64,000 nucleotides of DNA from Promicromonospora umidemergens (lineage in GTDB: Bacteria > Actinomycetota > Actinomycetes > Actinomycetales > Cellulomonadaceae). Location: contig NZ_JAMTCT010000011.1 in NCBI RefSeq assembly GCF_024171995.1, positions 124,001 to 188,000 on the forward strand, read 5' to 3'. The notes under the pieces were generated by a model. The model did no database searches, was not told the origin of the DNA, and saw only the letters and a program-made list of their open reading frames with translations. Shown here piece after piece: positions 45,365-54,190 of the stretch (position 1 is its first letter; each line of letters begins with the position of its first letter). The position numbers and the translations under genes are program-made.

Positions 45365-45940
45365 GTGAACTCTGACTTCTCCCCGACCCCGCGCGAGCAG
45401 CTGGCCGAGCTCATCAAGGAGCTCGCCGTGGTGCACGGCAGGGTGACTCTGTCCTCCGGCAAGGAGGCCGACTACTACGTCGACCTGCGCCGCATTACCC
45501 TGCACCACCGGGCCGCTCCGCTCGTCGGCCACGTGCTCCTTGACCATCTCGAGGAGGCAGGGCTCGGCACGGCGGAGATCGACGCCGTCGGTGGCCTCAC
45601 GCTGGGCGCTGACCCGATCGCGGACGCGCTGCTGCACGCCGCGGCCTCGCGCGGCCAGGACCTGGACGCCTTCGTGGTGCGCAAGGCGGCGAAGGCGCAC
45701 GGTATGCAGCGCCAGATCGAGGGGCCCGACATCGCAGGGCGCAAGGTGGTCGTCGTCGAGGACACCACCACCACCGGTGGGTCCCCCATCGCGGCGATCG
45801 AGGCGGCCCGGGCGGCCGGCGCCGAGGTGCTGGGCGTTGCCACGATCGTGGACCGGGCGACCGGCGCGGGCGAGAAGATCGAGGCCCTCGGGGTGCAGTA
45901 CCACTACCTCTACGACCTGCAGGACCTCGGGCTCGCCTGA
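45365..45940 (+). CDS. pyrE: Orotate phosphoribosyltransferase
   Basis: Makes orotidine monophosphate from orotate and PRPP in pyrimidine synthesis. About 191 aa. The PRPP-binding loop reads VVVVEDTTTTGGSPI, and the catalytic flexible-loop region is VRKAAKAHGMQRQIEG. The start GTG 45365 gives the expected N-terminus; TATTCT stands 7 nt before it, so translation probably starts on a leaderless mRNA. The other pyr genes are not in this window. Confidence 0.95.
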   Translation: MNSDFSPTPREQLAELIKELAVVHGRVTLSSGKEADYYVDLRRITLHHRAAPLVGHVLLDHLEEAGLGTAEIDAVGGLTLGADPIADALLHAAASRGQDLDAFVVRKAAKAHGMQRQIEGPDIAGRKVVVVEDTTTTGGSPIAAIEAARAAGAEVLGVATIVDRATGAGEKIEALGVQYHYLYDLQDLGLA

Positions 45941-46021
45941 ACCCCTCGATACCGTAATCTGGGCATCTCGATATCACTTACCGTGAAGACTTTTGCCTAG
46001 CGCTACTGTATCTTTAGATTC

Positions 46022-46750
46022 ATGGGGCCATTTGTCGCTTTAGTCCTGCTCGTTGTCGGCGTAGTGACCTTCACCGTTGCCGCGGCACGGATGATGAGAC
46101 GCGGCCGTTCGCAAGACGTCGCCCAATGGGCGGAGGCGAACGGCTGGGAGTACGTGGACAAAGATCTGACGCTTGCCCAGCGATGGAGCGGGCGGCCCTT
46201 CGGTATCGGCCTCGACCGGGTGGCTCGCGACGTCCTGCGCGGCAACGTCGACGGCCATGACATCGTCTCTTTCACCTATACCTGGCGCGCGGGCACGCCC
46301 GGCGCCGACTCGCGTCGTCGTGGTCTGCGGCGCACGGCGCACGTGGTCGCCCTCGACGCGCTGCCCGGCGAGCCGGTGGTCGACCTGTCGCCAGAGGGCT
46401 TCCGCGAGAAGTGGCAGAAGCTCTTCGGCGCCCAGGACGTCCAGATCGACAACCCCGCGTTCGACGGGCAGTGGCTCGTGCGGGCCTCCGACGAGGTGTT
46501 CGCCCGCCGTGCCCTCGACGCGCGGCTCGCGAACATCGTGATGCTGCCCGACTTCCACGGCTCCCGGCTGCGGATCGAGGGCCCCTCGATCCTGCTGTGG
46601 CGGCCCGGCCGCACCGATGTGACGACCCTGGCCGAGCGGGCCAAGCGGGTCGCGGAGGTCGCGCGCATCGTGCTGCCCATGGAGAAGGACAGCCCGCGCT
46701 TCGAGACCGGCGGCAAGATCGACGGCTTCGGGATCCCCGGCCTGACCTGA
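46022..46750 (+). CDS. Membrane-anchored protein of unknown function
   Basis: About 242 aa, not recognised. One N-terminal helix (FVALVLLVVGVVTFTVAAA) anchors it, and the rest is a soluble cytoplasmic-type domain containing AEANGWEYVDKDL and FTYTWRAG, resembling many uncharacterised actinobacterial proteins. No catalytic motif is visible. The upstream region is AT-richer; ATG lies 7 nt after TATCTT, so it may be leaderless. It stands alone between pyrE and a convergent HAD gene. Confidence 0.8.
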   Translation: MGPFVALVLLVVGVVTFTVAAARMMRRGRSQDVAQWAEANGWEYVDKDLTLAQRWSGRPFGIGLDRVARDVLRGNVDGHDIVSFTYTWRAGTPGADSRRRGLRRTAHVVALDALPGEPVVDLSPEGFREKWQKLFGAQDVQIDNPAFDGQWLVRASDEVFARRALDARLANIVMLPDFHGSRLRIEGPSILLWRPGRTDVTTLAERAKRVAEVARIVLPMEKDSPRFETGGKIDGFGIPGLT

Positions 46751-46774
46751 CCCTGCGCTGCCCGGGCGGGCGGA

Positions 46775-47551
46775 TCAGACCAGGTCGGCGATGTCCGCTA
46801 TCGAGTTCACCACGTGGCTGGGGCGGAACGGGTACTTCTCGACCTCGTCGGCCGATGTCGAGCCCGTGAGCACCAGGAACGTCTCCAGGCCGGCCTCCAT
46901 GCCGCCCAGGATGTCCGTGTCCATGCGGTCGCCCACCATGGCCGTTGACTCCGAGTGCGCGCCGATCAGGTTGAGCGCGGACCGGAACAGCACCGGGTTC
47001 GGCTTGCCCACGTAGTAGGGCTGGCGGCCGGTCGCCGCCGCGATCATCGCGGCCACCGACCCGGCAGCAGGCAGCACGCCTTCTTGCGAGGGGCCGGTGA
47101 CGTCCGGGTTGGTGCAGATGAACCGGGCACCGCCGACGATCAGCCGGATGGCCTTGGTGATGGCCTCGAACGAGTAGGTCCGCGTCTCGCCGAGCACCAC
47201 GTAGTCCGGGTCGGACTCGGTGAGGGTGAAGCCGGCCTGGTGCAGCGCCGTCGTCAGACCGGCCTCGCCGATCGCGTACGCGCTGCCGTTCGGGATCTGG
47301 TCCGCGACGAACTGGGCGGTCGCAAGGGCCGACGTCCAGATGTTCTGCTCCGGCACGTCGATGCCGCTGTAGGCGAGCCGGGCGCGCAGGTCGCGCGGCG
47401 TGAAGATCGAGTTGTTCGTCAGGACGAGGAACGGCAGGTCCTTGTCCCGCAGTGCCTTGATGAACTCGGGTCCGCCGGGCAGGGCCGTTCCCTCGTGCAC
47501 CAGCACGCCGTCCATGTCAGTGAGCCAGGCTTCGGTGGTCCGCTCGATCAT
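46775..47551 (-). CDS. HAD-IIA family sugar phosphatase (NagD-like)
   Basis: About 258 aa. The first motif is LTDMDGVLVHEG with the nucleophile aspartate, motif 2 is VLTNNS, and motif 4 is AMVGDRMDTDILGG. The cap between motifs 2 and 3 fits class IIA (NagD/AraL type). Members dephosphorylate sugar or nucleotide phosphates. The start ATG 47551 gives MIERTTEAWLTDMDG. Divergent from the DUF368 gene. Confidence 0.93.
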   Translation of the reverse strand: MIERTTEAWLTDMDGVLVHEGTALPGGPEFIKALRDKDLPFLVLTNNSIFTPRDLRARLAYSGIDVPEQNIWTSALATAQFVADQIPNGSAYAIGEAGLTTALHQAGFTLTESDPDYVVLGETRTYSFEAITKAIRLIVGGARFICTNPDVTGPSQEGVLPAAGSVAAMIAAATGRQPYYVGKPNPVLFRSALNLIGAHSESTAMVGDRMDTDILGGMEAGLETFLVLTGSTSADEVEKYPFRPSHVVNSIADIADLV

Positions 47552-47640
47552 GGGCGTCAGCCTAACGCCAGCCACGTCCGGCTCGTGGGCACGCCTCGTG
47601 GGTGTGCGCCGAGCCCTGTGGCGGGTCGTAGGCTTCGCGC

Positions 47641-48627
47641 GTGACCAACCTTGTCCCTGACGACGCGACGCGCCCCGGGCCGGTTCGCCGCCACCCCTCC
47701 ACGTCCTCCAGGACGCCCTGGTCCGCCGCACCGGGCAACGCGGTGCGCGGCGGACTGGTCGGCGCCGCCGAGTCGGTTCCCGGCATCTCGGGCGGCACCA
47801 TCGCCCTCGTCGTCGGCCTGTACGACGGCCTGCTCGGCGCGGCCAGCCAGCTCGTGCACGCCCTCCGCGAGCTCGTCCAGGGCCTCGTCGGGCGCCGCGG
47901 CCTCCGGCAGGCCTCCGCGGCGCTGCGCGAGATCGACTGGCCGTTCCTCGTTCCGGTGCTCGCCGGCATGGTCGTGATCCTGCTCGTCTCGCTGAACACG
48001 ATCGCGCCTCTGCTCGAGTCGAACCCCGTGCCGATGCGCGCACTGTTCTTCGGCATGATCGCCGTGTCGATCAGCGTCCCGCTGCGGATGATGCCGCACC
48101 GGTTCCGGCCGCTCGACGTCGGGCTGCTGGTGGCCGGGGCCATCGCCGCCTTCTTCCTGACGGGGCTGCCCGCCGCAGAGCTCAGCGACCCGCCCCTGTG
48201 GCTCGTGTTCGTCGGAGCGGCGATCGCCATCAACGCGCTCGTGCTGCCCGGCATCTCCGGCTCGTTCGTCCTGCTCGCCATGGGCCTGTACGTCCCGGTC
48301 CAGGCGGCCCTGCACGACCGCGACCTCGCGTTCATCGGCACCTTCATGCTCGGTGCGGCGGTCGGGCTCGGATCGTTCGTCAAGTTCCTGCACTGGCTGC
48401 TGGAGCACCGCCGTCAAGGCACGATGGCGCTGCTCGCCGGCCTCATGCTCGGCTCGCTGCGCGCGCTGTGGCCCTGGCAGGACGAGGCAGGCGACCTGCT
48501 GGCTCCCCCCGGAGACTTCATCGTCCCGGTGCTGCTCGCCCTGGTGGGTGCGGCGGTCGTCGCCGTGGCGATCTGGTGGGAGTCGCGCCGGACGCAGGGC
48601 TCGGCCGCTCCCGTCGCGGCAGGATGA
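47641..48627 (+). CDS. DUF368 family membrane protein (PopT-type polyprenyl-phosphate transporter)
   Basis: About 328 aa, eight or more helices. Two family repeats are visible: AAESVPGISGGTIALVVGLY and ALVLPGISGSFVLLAMGLYV. DUF368 (PopT) proteins recycle undecaprenyl phosphate across the membrane for wall synthesis, according to recent work; that role here is by family. The start is GTG 47641, 6 nt after TAGGCT (leaderless). Its stop overlaps the methyltransferase start by ATGA. Confidence 0.9.
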   Translation: MTNLVPDDATRPGPVRRHPSTSSRTPWSAAPGNAVRGGLVGAAESVPGISGGTIALVVGLYDGLLGAASQLVHALRELVQGLVGRRGLRQASAALREIDWPFLVPVLAGMVVILLVSLNTIAPLLESNPVPMRALFFGMIAVSISVPLRMMPHRFRPLDVGLLVAGAIAAFFLTGLPAAELSDPPLWLVFVGAAIAINALVLPGISGSFVLLAMGLYVPVQAALHDRDLAFIGTFMLGAAVGLGSFVKFLHWLLEHRRQGTMALLAGLMLGSLRALWPWQDEAGDLLAPPGDFIVPVLLALVGAAVVAVAIWWESRRTQGSAAPVAAG

Positions 48628-49256
48628 CGGGTGTGGCCGACGAGCCTGTCGGGACCGGCCACCCGGTCGGCGTCGGCCCCTGGCCCGGCCCGCTGCCCGA
48701 CGACCCGCGCTACGACCCGGAGCTCCTGGCCGACGGCGACCGCCGGAACGTGGCCGACCAGTACCGGTACTGGTCCGTCGAGGCGATAGTCGCCGACCTG
48801 GACACGCGCAGGCATCCCCTCCACGTGGCCATCGAGAACTGGGCGCACGACCTCAACATCGGCTCCGTCGTCCGCACCGCCAACGCGTTCAACGCGGCAG
48901 GCGTGCACATCGTGGGCCGGCGCCGGTGGAACCGCCGCGGCGCGATGGTCACCGACCGGTACCTGCACGTGACGCACCATCCGGACGCCGGGGCGCTGGC
49001 CGAGTGGGCGGCGTCCCCCGGGCTCCCGATCATCGGCATCGACAACGTGCCAGGCTCCGTGCCGATCGAGGGCTACGCGCTCCCGCGCGAGTGCGTCCTG
49101 CTGTTCGGCCAGGAGTCCACCGGCCTGACTGCGGAGGCGCAGGCCGCGTGCGACGTCGTCCTGCACATCACGCAGTACGGCTCGACCCGCTCGATCAACG
49201 CGGGAGCAGCGGCTGCGATCGCCATGCACGCGTGGGCGACGCAGCACGCTCGGTGA
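48624..49256 (+). CDS. TrmH/SpoU family RNA methyltransferase
   Basis: About 210 aa. The three SPOUT motifs are present: ENWAHDLNIGSVVRTANAF, ECVLLFGQESTGLT and SINAGAAAAIAMHAW. It would 2'-O-methylate tRNA or rRNA using SAM bound in the trefoil knot. The ATG 48624 overlaps the DUF368 stop; GTG 48633 is an internal alternative. The N-terminal extension of about 60 residues (Pro/Gly-rich, then ADQYRYWSVEAIV) is longer than in minimal SPOUT enzymes and may bind RNA. Confidence 0.92.
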   Translation: MTGVADEPVGTGHPVGVGPWPGPLPDDPRYDPELLADGDRRNVADQYRYWSVEAIVADLDTRRHPLHVAIENWAHDLNIGSVVRTANAFNAAGVHIVGRRRWNRRGAMVTDRYLHVTHHPDAGALAEWAASPGLPIIGIDNVPGSVPIEGYALPRECVLLFGQESTGLTAEAQAACDVVLHITQYGSTRSINAGAAAAIAMHAWATQHAR

Positions 49257-49349
49257 CCGGGCGAAAGTAGTGGCGCTCGTGACTCCACATCTCGCGGGTG
49301 AGCGGCGTCTTAAGGGGCGCAAGCACATCCCACGCACCTGGAGGTCCAC
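49257..49349 (+). promoter_or_regulatory. Leader of the amidoligase/ECF operon
   Basis: 93 bp between the methyltransferase stop and the first gene of the operon. A TGGAGG ribosome site ends it. An autoregulated ECF promoter is expected here, but I could not recognise a trusted -35/-10 pair. Confidence 0.35.
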
Positions 49350-49904
49350 GTGACCAGCACGACCCGCACCCTCCGCTCCAAGACCTTCCGCATCACCGCG
49401 ATCGGCGTCGCGGCCACCGGCCTGTGCGTCGCAGGCGCAGGCCTGGCCGCCGCGGCCAACCCGACCTCGAGCTTCGGTCAGGCGGTCGGCACCACGGTGA
49501 ACGCCGTCGGCGTCGACTGGTCCGACATGCCCGCCGGGTACACCCAGGCGCAGTACGAGGCGTTCTGGGGCGCCGAGTACAGCGGTGAGGACCTCGTCGA
49601 GCTGCAGGAGATCTGGTCGCTCGAGGAGACCGAGACCAAGTCCCGCGCCGGACAGATGATCCTGGACGGCGAGGAGCTCCCGTTCGCGCCCGGTACGCAC
49701 ACCACACCCGAGCTGCCCGCGAACGAGTCCGAGGCGATCCTGGCGTTCCTCGACGCCGGCTACTCGGGCGGGGACGTCGAGGAGCTGAGCGCCCTGTGGA
49801 ACACCGAGTACGTGGAGACCAAGGCCCGCGCCGGTCAGATGGTGCTCGACGGCGAGGAGCTGCCCCTCGACCCCGCCGACGTGGCCACCACGTCCGGTAG
49901 CTGA
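49350..49904 (+). CDS. Secreted repeat protein of the amidoligase/ECF operon
   Basis: About 184 aa, function unknown. A signal peptide (ITAIGVAATGLCVAGAGLAA) is followed by a 140-aa outer domain with two related halves, each ending in RAGQMILDGEELP or RAGQMVLDGEELP. The first half has GYTQAQYEAFWGAEYSGED, the second GYSGGDVEELSALWNTEYVE. The same domain reappears in the protein encoded by 51607-52323, at high identity. The start GTG follows TGGAGG. It is the first gene of a four-gene operon; the amidoligase gene follows 3 nt later. Confidence 0.88.
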   Translation: MTSTTRTLRSKTFRITAIGVAATGLCVAGAGLAAAANPTSSFGQAVGTTVNAVGVDWSDMPAGYTQAQYEAFWGAEYSGEDLVELQEIWSLEETETKSRAGQMILDGEELPFAPGTHTTPELPANESEAILAFLDAGYSGGDVEELSALWNTEYVETKARAGQMVLDGEELPLDPADVATTSGS

Positions 49905-49907
49905 CCT

Positions 49908-51014
49908 GTGCTCCCGGCACCGCTGACGACTCGCCAGGAGACGACCATCGACACCCTCACGCTGCGCACCGGCTTCGAGATCGAGCTGCTCGCGCCCGCC
50001 GGCTCCGACCGGCAGGTGCTCGCGGACGCTCTTGCCGCCCGCCGCGCCGGCCGGGTGTGCCGGTCGTTCCACACCGACAGCGAGCCGTCAGCGGTGCCGG
50101 GCGTCGGGGTGTTCCGGCACCTGTCCCCCGCGTTCGACGTGGTGGACGGTGCCGGCGCCCCGGTGGCGCGGCTCGTGGACGACATCACCATCGTGTCCGA
50201 CCTGGCCGGCACGACAACCCGGCCCGGGCACCGCGGGTGGTACCGGGTGCTGTGCGACGAGCCCCGTCTGCTGCGCCTGATCGAGCGGTGCTCGGACCCT
50301 GTCGCCGCCCTGCCCGACGTCCTGGCTCCGGTCGCCGAGCTGTTCGGCACCCAGGTCGAGCCGAGAGGCGGGGCGGCGAGGGTGAACGACGCCTCTGGCG
50401 CCACCATCGCGGTCGCGATGCCGCTGCCGGCAGGGCGCGAGCGGCCCTGCGAGGTGGTCACCCCGCCGATCACCGAGGACCACGGCACGGTGCTCGACGA
50501 GCTGCTCACCCCCGCGCGGGACCTCGGCTTCACCGTGCCCGCAGAGGCCGCCGTCCACTTGCACCTGGACGGCGCGCCCTTCCGGCGGCCCGCGGCGTTC
50601 GCCAACCTGGTCCGGCTGTTCGGGCACTGGCGCGAACCGCTGTGGGCGGCGCTGGGCACCAACGAGGCCTGCCGCCGTCTGGCACCGCTGCCCACCGAGC
50701 TGCTCCGGCTCGTGGAGCGCGGTGACCAGTCGTGGGGCGAGCTGCGCGCGGCCGCGCGCGGGATCGGCCTGACGAAGTACGCCGACGTGAACCTCACCCA
50801 GCTCGTCGCCCCGCACCCCGTCCGCGACACCGTCGAGGTGCGCATCCTGCCCGGTGCGCTGGAGGCCTCGGACATCCTGCGCCGGGCCGCGCTCGTCGAG
50901 CGCCTGGTGCTGAGATGCCTCGACGACGCCCCGGTCCCGCGGCCCGACGGCGGCGCGGCGCACGACCCGACCGGGGCACTGCTGGCCCTGGCGACGACGG
51001 GAGCCGGTCGATGA
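49908..51014 (+). CDS. Amidoligase family protein (COOH-NH2 ligase)
   Basis: About 368 aa. Matches the amidoligase pattern: GFEIELLAP near the N-terminus, the central VHLHLDGAPF, and a late YADVNLTQLV followed by TVEVRILPGALEASDIL, which carries the conserved Asn and Glu-Arg of the family. Amidoligases form amide bonds between carboxylates and amines using ATP and are proposed to modify peptides or proteins. The GTG start follows the preceding stop by 3 nt; the stop overlaps the sigma-factor start. The substrate may be the acidic operon partner proteins (inference). Confidence 0.8.
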   Translation: MLPAPLTTRQETTIDTLTLRTGFEIELLAPAGSDRQVLADALAARRAGRVCRSFHTDSEPSAVPGVGVFRHLSPAFDVVDGAGAPVARLVDDITIVSDLAGTTTRPGHRGWYRVLCDEPRLLRLIERCSDPVAALPDVLAPVAELFGTQVEPRGGAARVNDASGATIAVAMPLPAGRERPCEVVTPPITEDHGTVLDELLTPARDLGFTVPAEAAVHLHLDGAPFRRPAAFANLVRLFGHWREPLWAALGTNEACRRLAPLPTELLRLVERGDQSWGELRAAARGIGLTKYADVNLTQLVAPHPVRDTVEVRILPGALEASDILRRAALVERLVLRCLDDAPVPRPDGGAAHDPTGALLALATTGAGR

Positions 51015-51610
51015 CCGTCTGGCTACCCGCCACCAGCCCGAACAGCACGCCCGTCCCGCGCGTGGTGGAGCCGCGAGTGCCCACGCACGACGCCGGCCAC
51101 GCCGGCCCGGCCCGGACCCTGGACGAGCTGGTGCGGACGCACCTGCCTGGCCTGATCCGGTATGCGACGGTGCTGGTCGGTGACCAGCACACCGCCGCGG
51201 ACCTGGTGCAGGAGGTACTGCTGCGCGCTCACCAGCGGTGGCACCGGATCGCCCTGACGGAGCGGCCCGACCTGTACCTCCGGCGCATGATCACCAACGA
51301 GCACCTCTCGTGGCGCCGCCGTTGGCACGTGCGGATGATCCAGCCCACCGCCGACGACACGCTGGTCAGGCGCGGTGGCACCGCGGGGGACCACGCGGAG
51401 AACCTCGCACAGGAGGACGACATGTGGCGCCGCCTCGAACAGCTTCCGGCGCGGCAGCGCACGGTGCTCGTGCTCCGGTACTACGAGGGGCTGGTGGACA
51501 CGGAGATCGCGACAGTTCTCGGCACCTCGCCCGCCACCGTTCGTTCCCACGCCTCGCGCGCTCTGGCCACTCTCCGGCGCACCGCCCCGATCTTCATGGA
51601 GACGAGATGA
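51011..51610 (+). CDS. ECF RNA polymerase sigma factor (SigE family)
   Basis: About 199 aa. Region 2 is RYATVLVGDQHTAADLVQEV with the -10-binding segment, and region 4 is RQRTVLVLRYYEGLVDTEI then VLGTSPATVRSHASRAL. The 35-residue N-terminal extension is low-complexity. The start ATG overlaps the amidoligase stop, and its stop overlaps the next gene, so sigma factor and membrane partner are co-translated. The partner is the likely anti-sigma factor. It probably drives its own operon. Confidence 0.94.
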   Translation: MTVWLPATSPNSTPVPRVVEPRVPTHDAGHAGPARTLDELVRTHLPGLIRYATVLVGDQHTAADLVQEVLLRAHQRWHRIALTERPDLYLRRMITNEHLSWRRRWHVRMIQPTADDTLVRRGGTAGDHAENLAQEDDMWRRLEQLPARQRTVLVLRYYEGLVDTEIATVLGTSPATVRSHASRALATLRRTAPIFMETR

Positions 51611-52323
51611 ACCACGACCGTCCCACGGGCACTCCGGTGCCCGGAACCCGGCCGGAGGGCCGCACCCGGCACGATGCCCAGCACGACGCCCTCGCCGAGC
51701 AGATCGCGGCGGCCCTGCGCTCGCGCGAGCCTGCCGCCGCCGACACCGCTGCGCTGACCCAGCGGATCGCTGCCCGTGTCGGAGCAGCGGCCGACGGCCG
51801 GAGCGGCGCCGCGACCCCGTTCGTCCGGCGCGCGGGCTTTATCGCGGTCACCGGTGTGGTCGCATCGGCACTGGGCGTGGTCGGAGCGGCCACCGCCGCG
51901 GCGACCGACCCCTATACGGAGTTCGCCGCCACGGTCGACGGCATCGCACACGCCGTGGGTGTCGACTGGTCCTCGATGCCCGACGGCTACACGCGCGAGC
52001 AGTACGAGGCGTTCTGGGGCGCCGAGTACAGCTACGAGGACCAGGTGAAGCTCGAGGAGATCTGGGCGCTCGACTCCACCGAGACCAAGGCACGGGCAGG
52101 CCAGATGATCCTGGACGGCAAGGAGCTCCCGTTCGAGCCGGGCAGATACACCACGCCAGAGCCGTCGGTGGCCGACACTGCGGCAGCTCATGCGTTCATC
52201 GATGCCGGCTACGACGCCGACGACGCCGAGGCGCTGAGCGACCTGTGGGAGACCGACTTCGTCGAGGCCAAGGTGCGGGCCGGCCGGATGCTGCTCGACG
52301 GCGAGACGCCGCCGCTGCCCTGA
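51607..52323 (+). CDS. Membrane-anchored repeat protein, candidate anti-sigma factor
   Basis: About 238 aa. A cytoplasmic N-terminus of about 75 residues (DALAEQIAAALRSREPAAAD) is followed by one helix (FIAVTGVVASALGVVGAA) and an outer domain closely similar to the secreted protein at 49350 (GYTREQYEAFWGAEYSYED, RAGQMILDGKELPFEPG, RAGRMLLDGE). Position after the ECF gene, ATGA overlap and topology are those of an anti-sigma factor, but no standard zinc anti-sigma motif is visible. It may sense or compete with the secreted homologue. Confidence 0.82.
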   Translation: MNHDRPTGTPVPGTRPEGRTRHDAQHDALAEQIAAALRSREPAAADTAALTQRIAARVGAAADGRSGAATPFVRRAGFIAVTGVVASALGVVGAATAAATDPYTEFAATVDGIAHAVGVDWSSMPDGYTREQYEAFWGAEYSYEDQVKLEEIWALDSTETKARAGQMILDGKELPFEPGRYTTPEPSVADTAAAHAFIDAGYDADDAEALSDLWETDFVEAKVRAGRMLLDGETPPLP

Positions 52324-52335
52324 TCGAGCGTGATT

Positions 52336-52360
52336 CGGCCGTTCGACTGTCGAACGGCCG
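52336..52360. terminator. Hairpin terminator of the amidoligase/ECF operon
   Basis: Perfect 11-bp stem, CGGCCGTTCGA (52336-52346) with TCGAACGGCCG (52350-52360), 3-nt loop. It stands 12 nt after the last stop codon of the operon. Confidence 0.7.
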
Positions 52361-52463
52361 CACACGGCTGCCTGTGGATCGTGGCAAGATCGATGGTGCA
52401 TACCCGGGCGGCCTTGGACATTCCTGCGACCGCCCATCTCACCAGTCGTTTGGAGTTTCGCAG

Positions 52464-53483
<1,020 letters not shown>

Positions 53484-53500
53484 GTCGGCAGCTGGCGTGA

Positions 53501-53558
53501 TCGGTAAAAGGTCAGGTGGTCGGCAGCTCGGGCTGCCGACCACCTGACCTTCTACCGA
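53501..53558. terminator. 26-bp-stem hairpin after fbaA
   Basis: Arms 53501-53526 and 53533-53558 match at 25 of 26 positions with a 6-nt loop, between the convergent fbaA and STAS genes. The arm beginning TGATCGGTA and containing GTCAGGTGGTCGGC is nearly the same as that of the 20066-20129 hairpin (22 of 27 positions). Confidence 0.75.
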
Positions 53559-53575
53559 CCATCCGAAGGCGGCCG

Positions 53576-54046
53576 TCAGCCGCCTACACCGGCAGGGGCC
53601 GGAGCGCCGTCGGACGGCGGCGGGCCGGACGGGCCGTCGTCGTCCAGCTCGAAGCCCGGGTCCTCGTCCACGATGTCGAGGAGGTCGCCGATCCGGGTCA
53701 CCTCGAGCAGAAAGCGCACGGTCGGAGGTGCCCGCAGCACGCGCACGCGGTGCGGGCTGCGGCTCGCGAGGCGCGCGAGGAACGCGACGCCCGACGAGTC
53801 CATGAAGGTCACATGATGCGCGTCGATCTCGACCGGGAGACGTGACTCCTCGGCCGCGGCCGTGGCCTCGTGCAGATCTCCGCCGATATCGGCGTCGATC
53901 TCTCCGGAGAGCACGATCCGGGCGCGGGAGCGGCCCACGATGACGTGGATGCTCGCGGGATCGCCGATCTCGGGGGTCTGATGGCCGGGGTCCTGGGGGC
54001 TCCCGCCCTGCGGACCGCGCGGGGGGTCGTAAGTTCCGTCCTGCAC
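53576..54046 (-). CDS. STAS-domain anti-sigma factor antagonist (first)
   Basis: About 156 aa. The STAS core has ARIVLSGEIDADIGGD and the phosphorylatable serine in VTFMDSSGVAFLARL. The flanks are Pro/Gly-rich tails, longer than in minimal SpoIIAA-type proteins. The GTG start follows AAGGAGA. It diverges from the SpoIIE/HATPase protein and probably is its dephosphorylation target, releasing a sigma factor from a partner kinase (partner switching, by family). Confidence 0.93.
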   Translation of the reverse strand: MQDGTYDPPRGPQGGSPQDPGHQTPEIGDPASIHVIVGRSRARIVLSGEIDADIGGDLHEATAAAEESRLPVEIDAHHVTFMDSSGVAFLARLASRSPHRVRVLRAPPTVRFLLEVTRIGDLLDIVDEDPGFELDDDGPSGPPPSDGAPAPAGVGG

Positions 54047-54190
54047 GGTTCTCCTTCCGGGAGCAGTGGTCGTAGCGCTGTGTCGGTCCGATGATAGAGG
54101 TTGAGGTTCAGATCTCGGACCGTCCCAATCTACGGTTGAATGTCCTGCTGGAGAAGCACCTCGAGCAACAGATACCGTTGGGAGGGCATT

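Noticed and set aside
49350-52360. Prophage or mobile island
   Set aside because: No integrase, transposase, tRNA or attachment repeats border the operon, and base composition matches the flanks.
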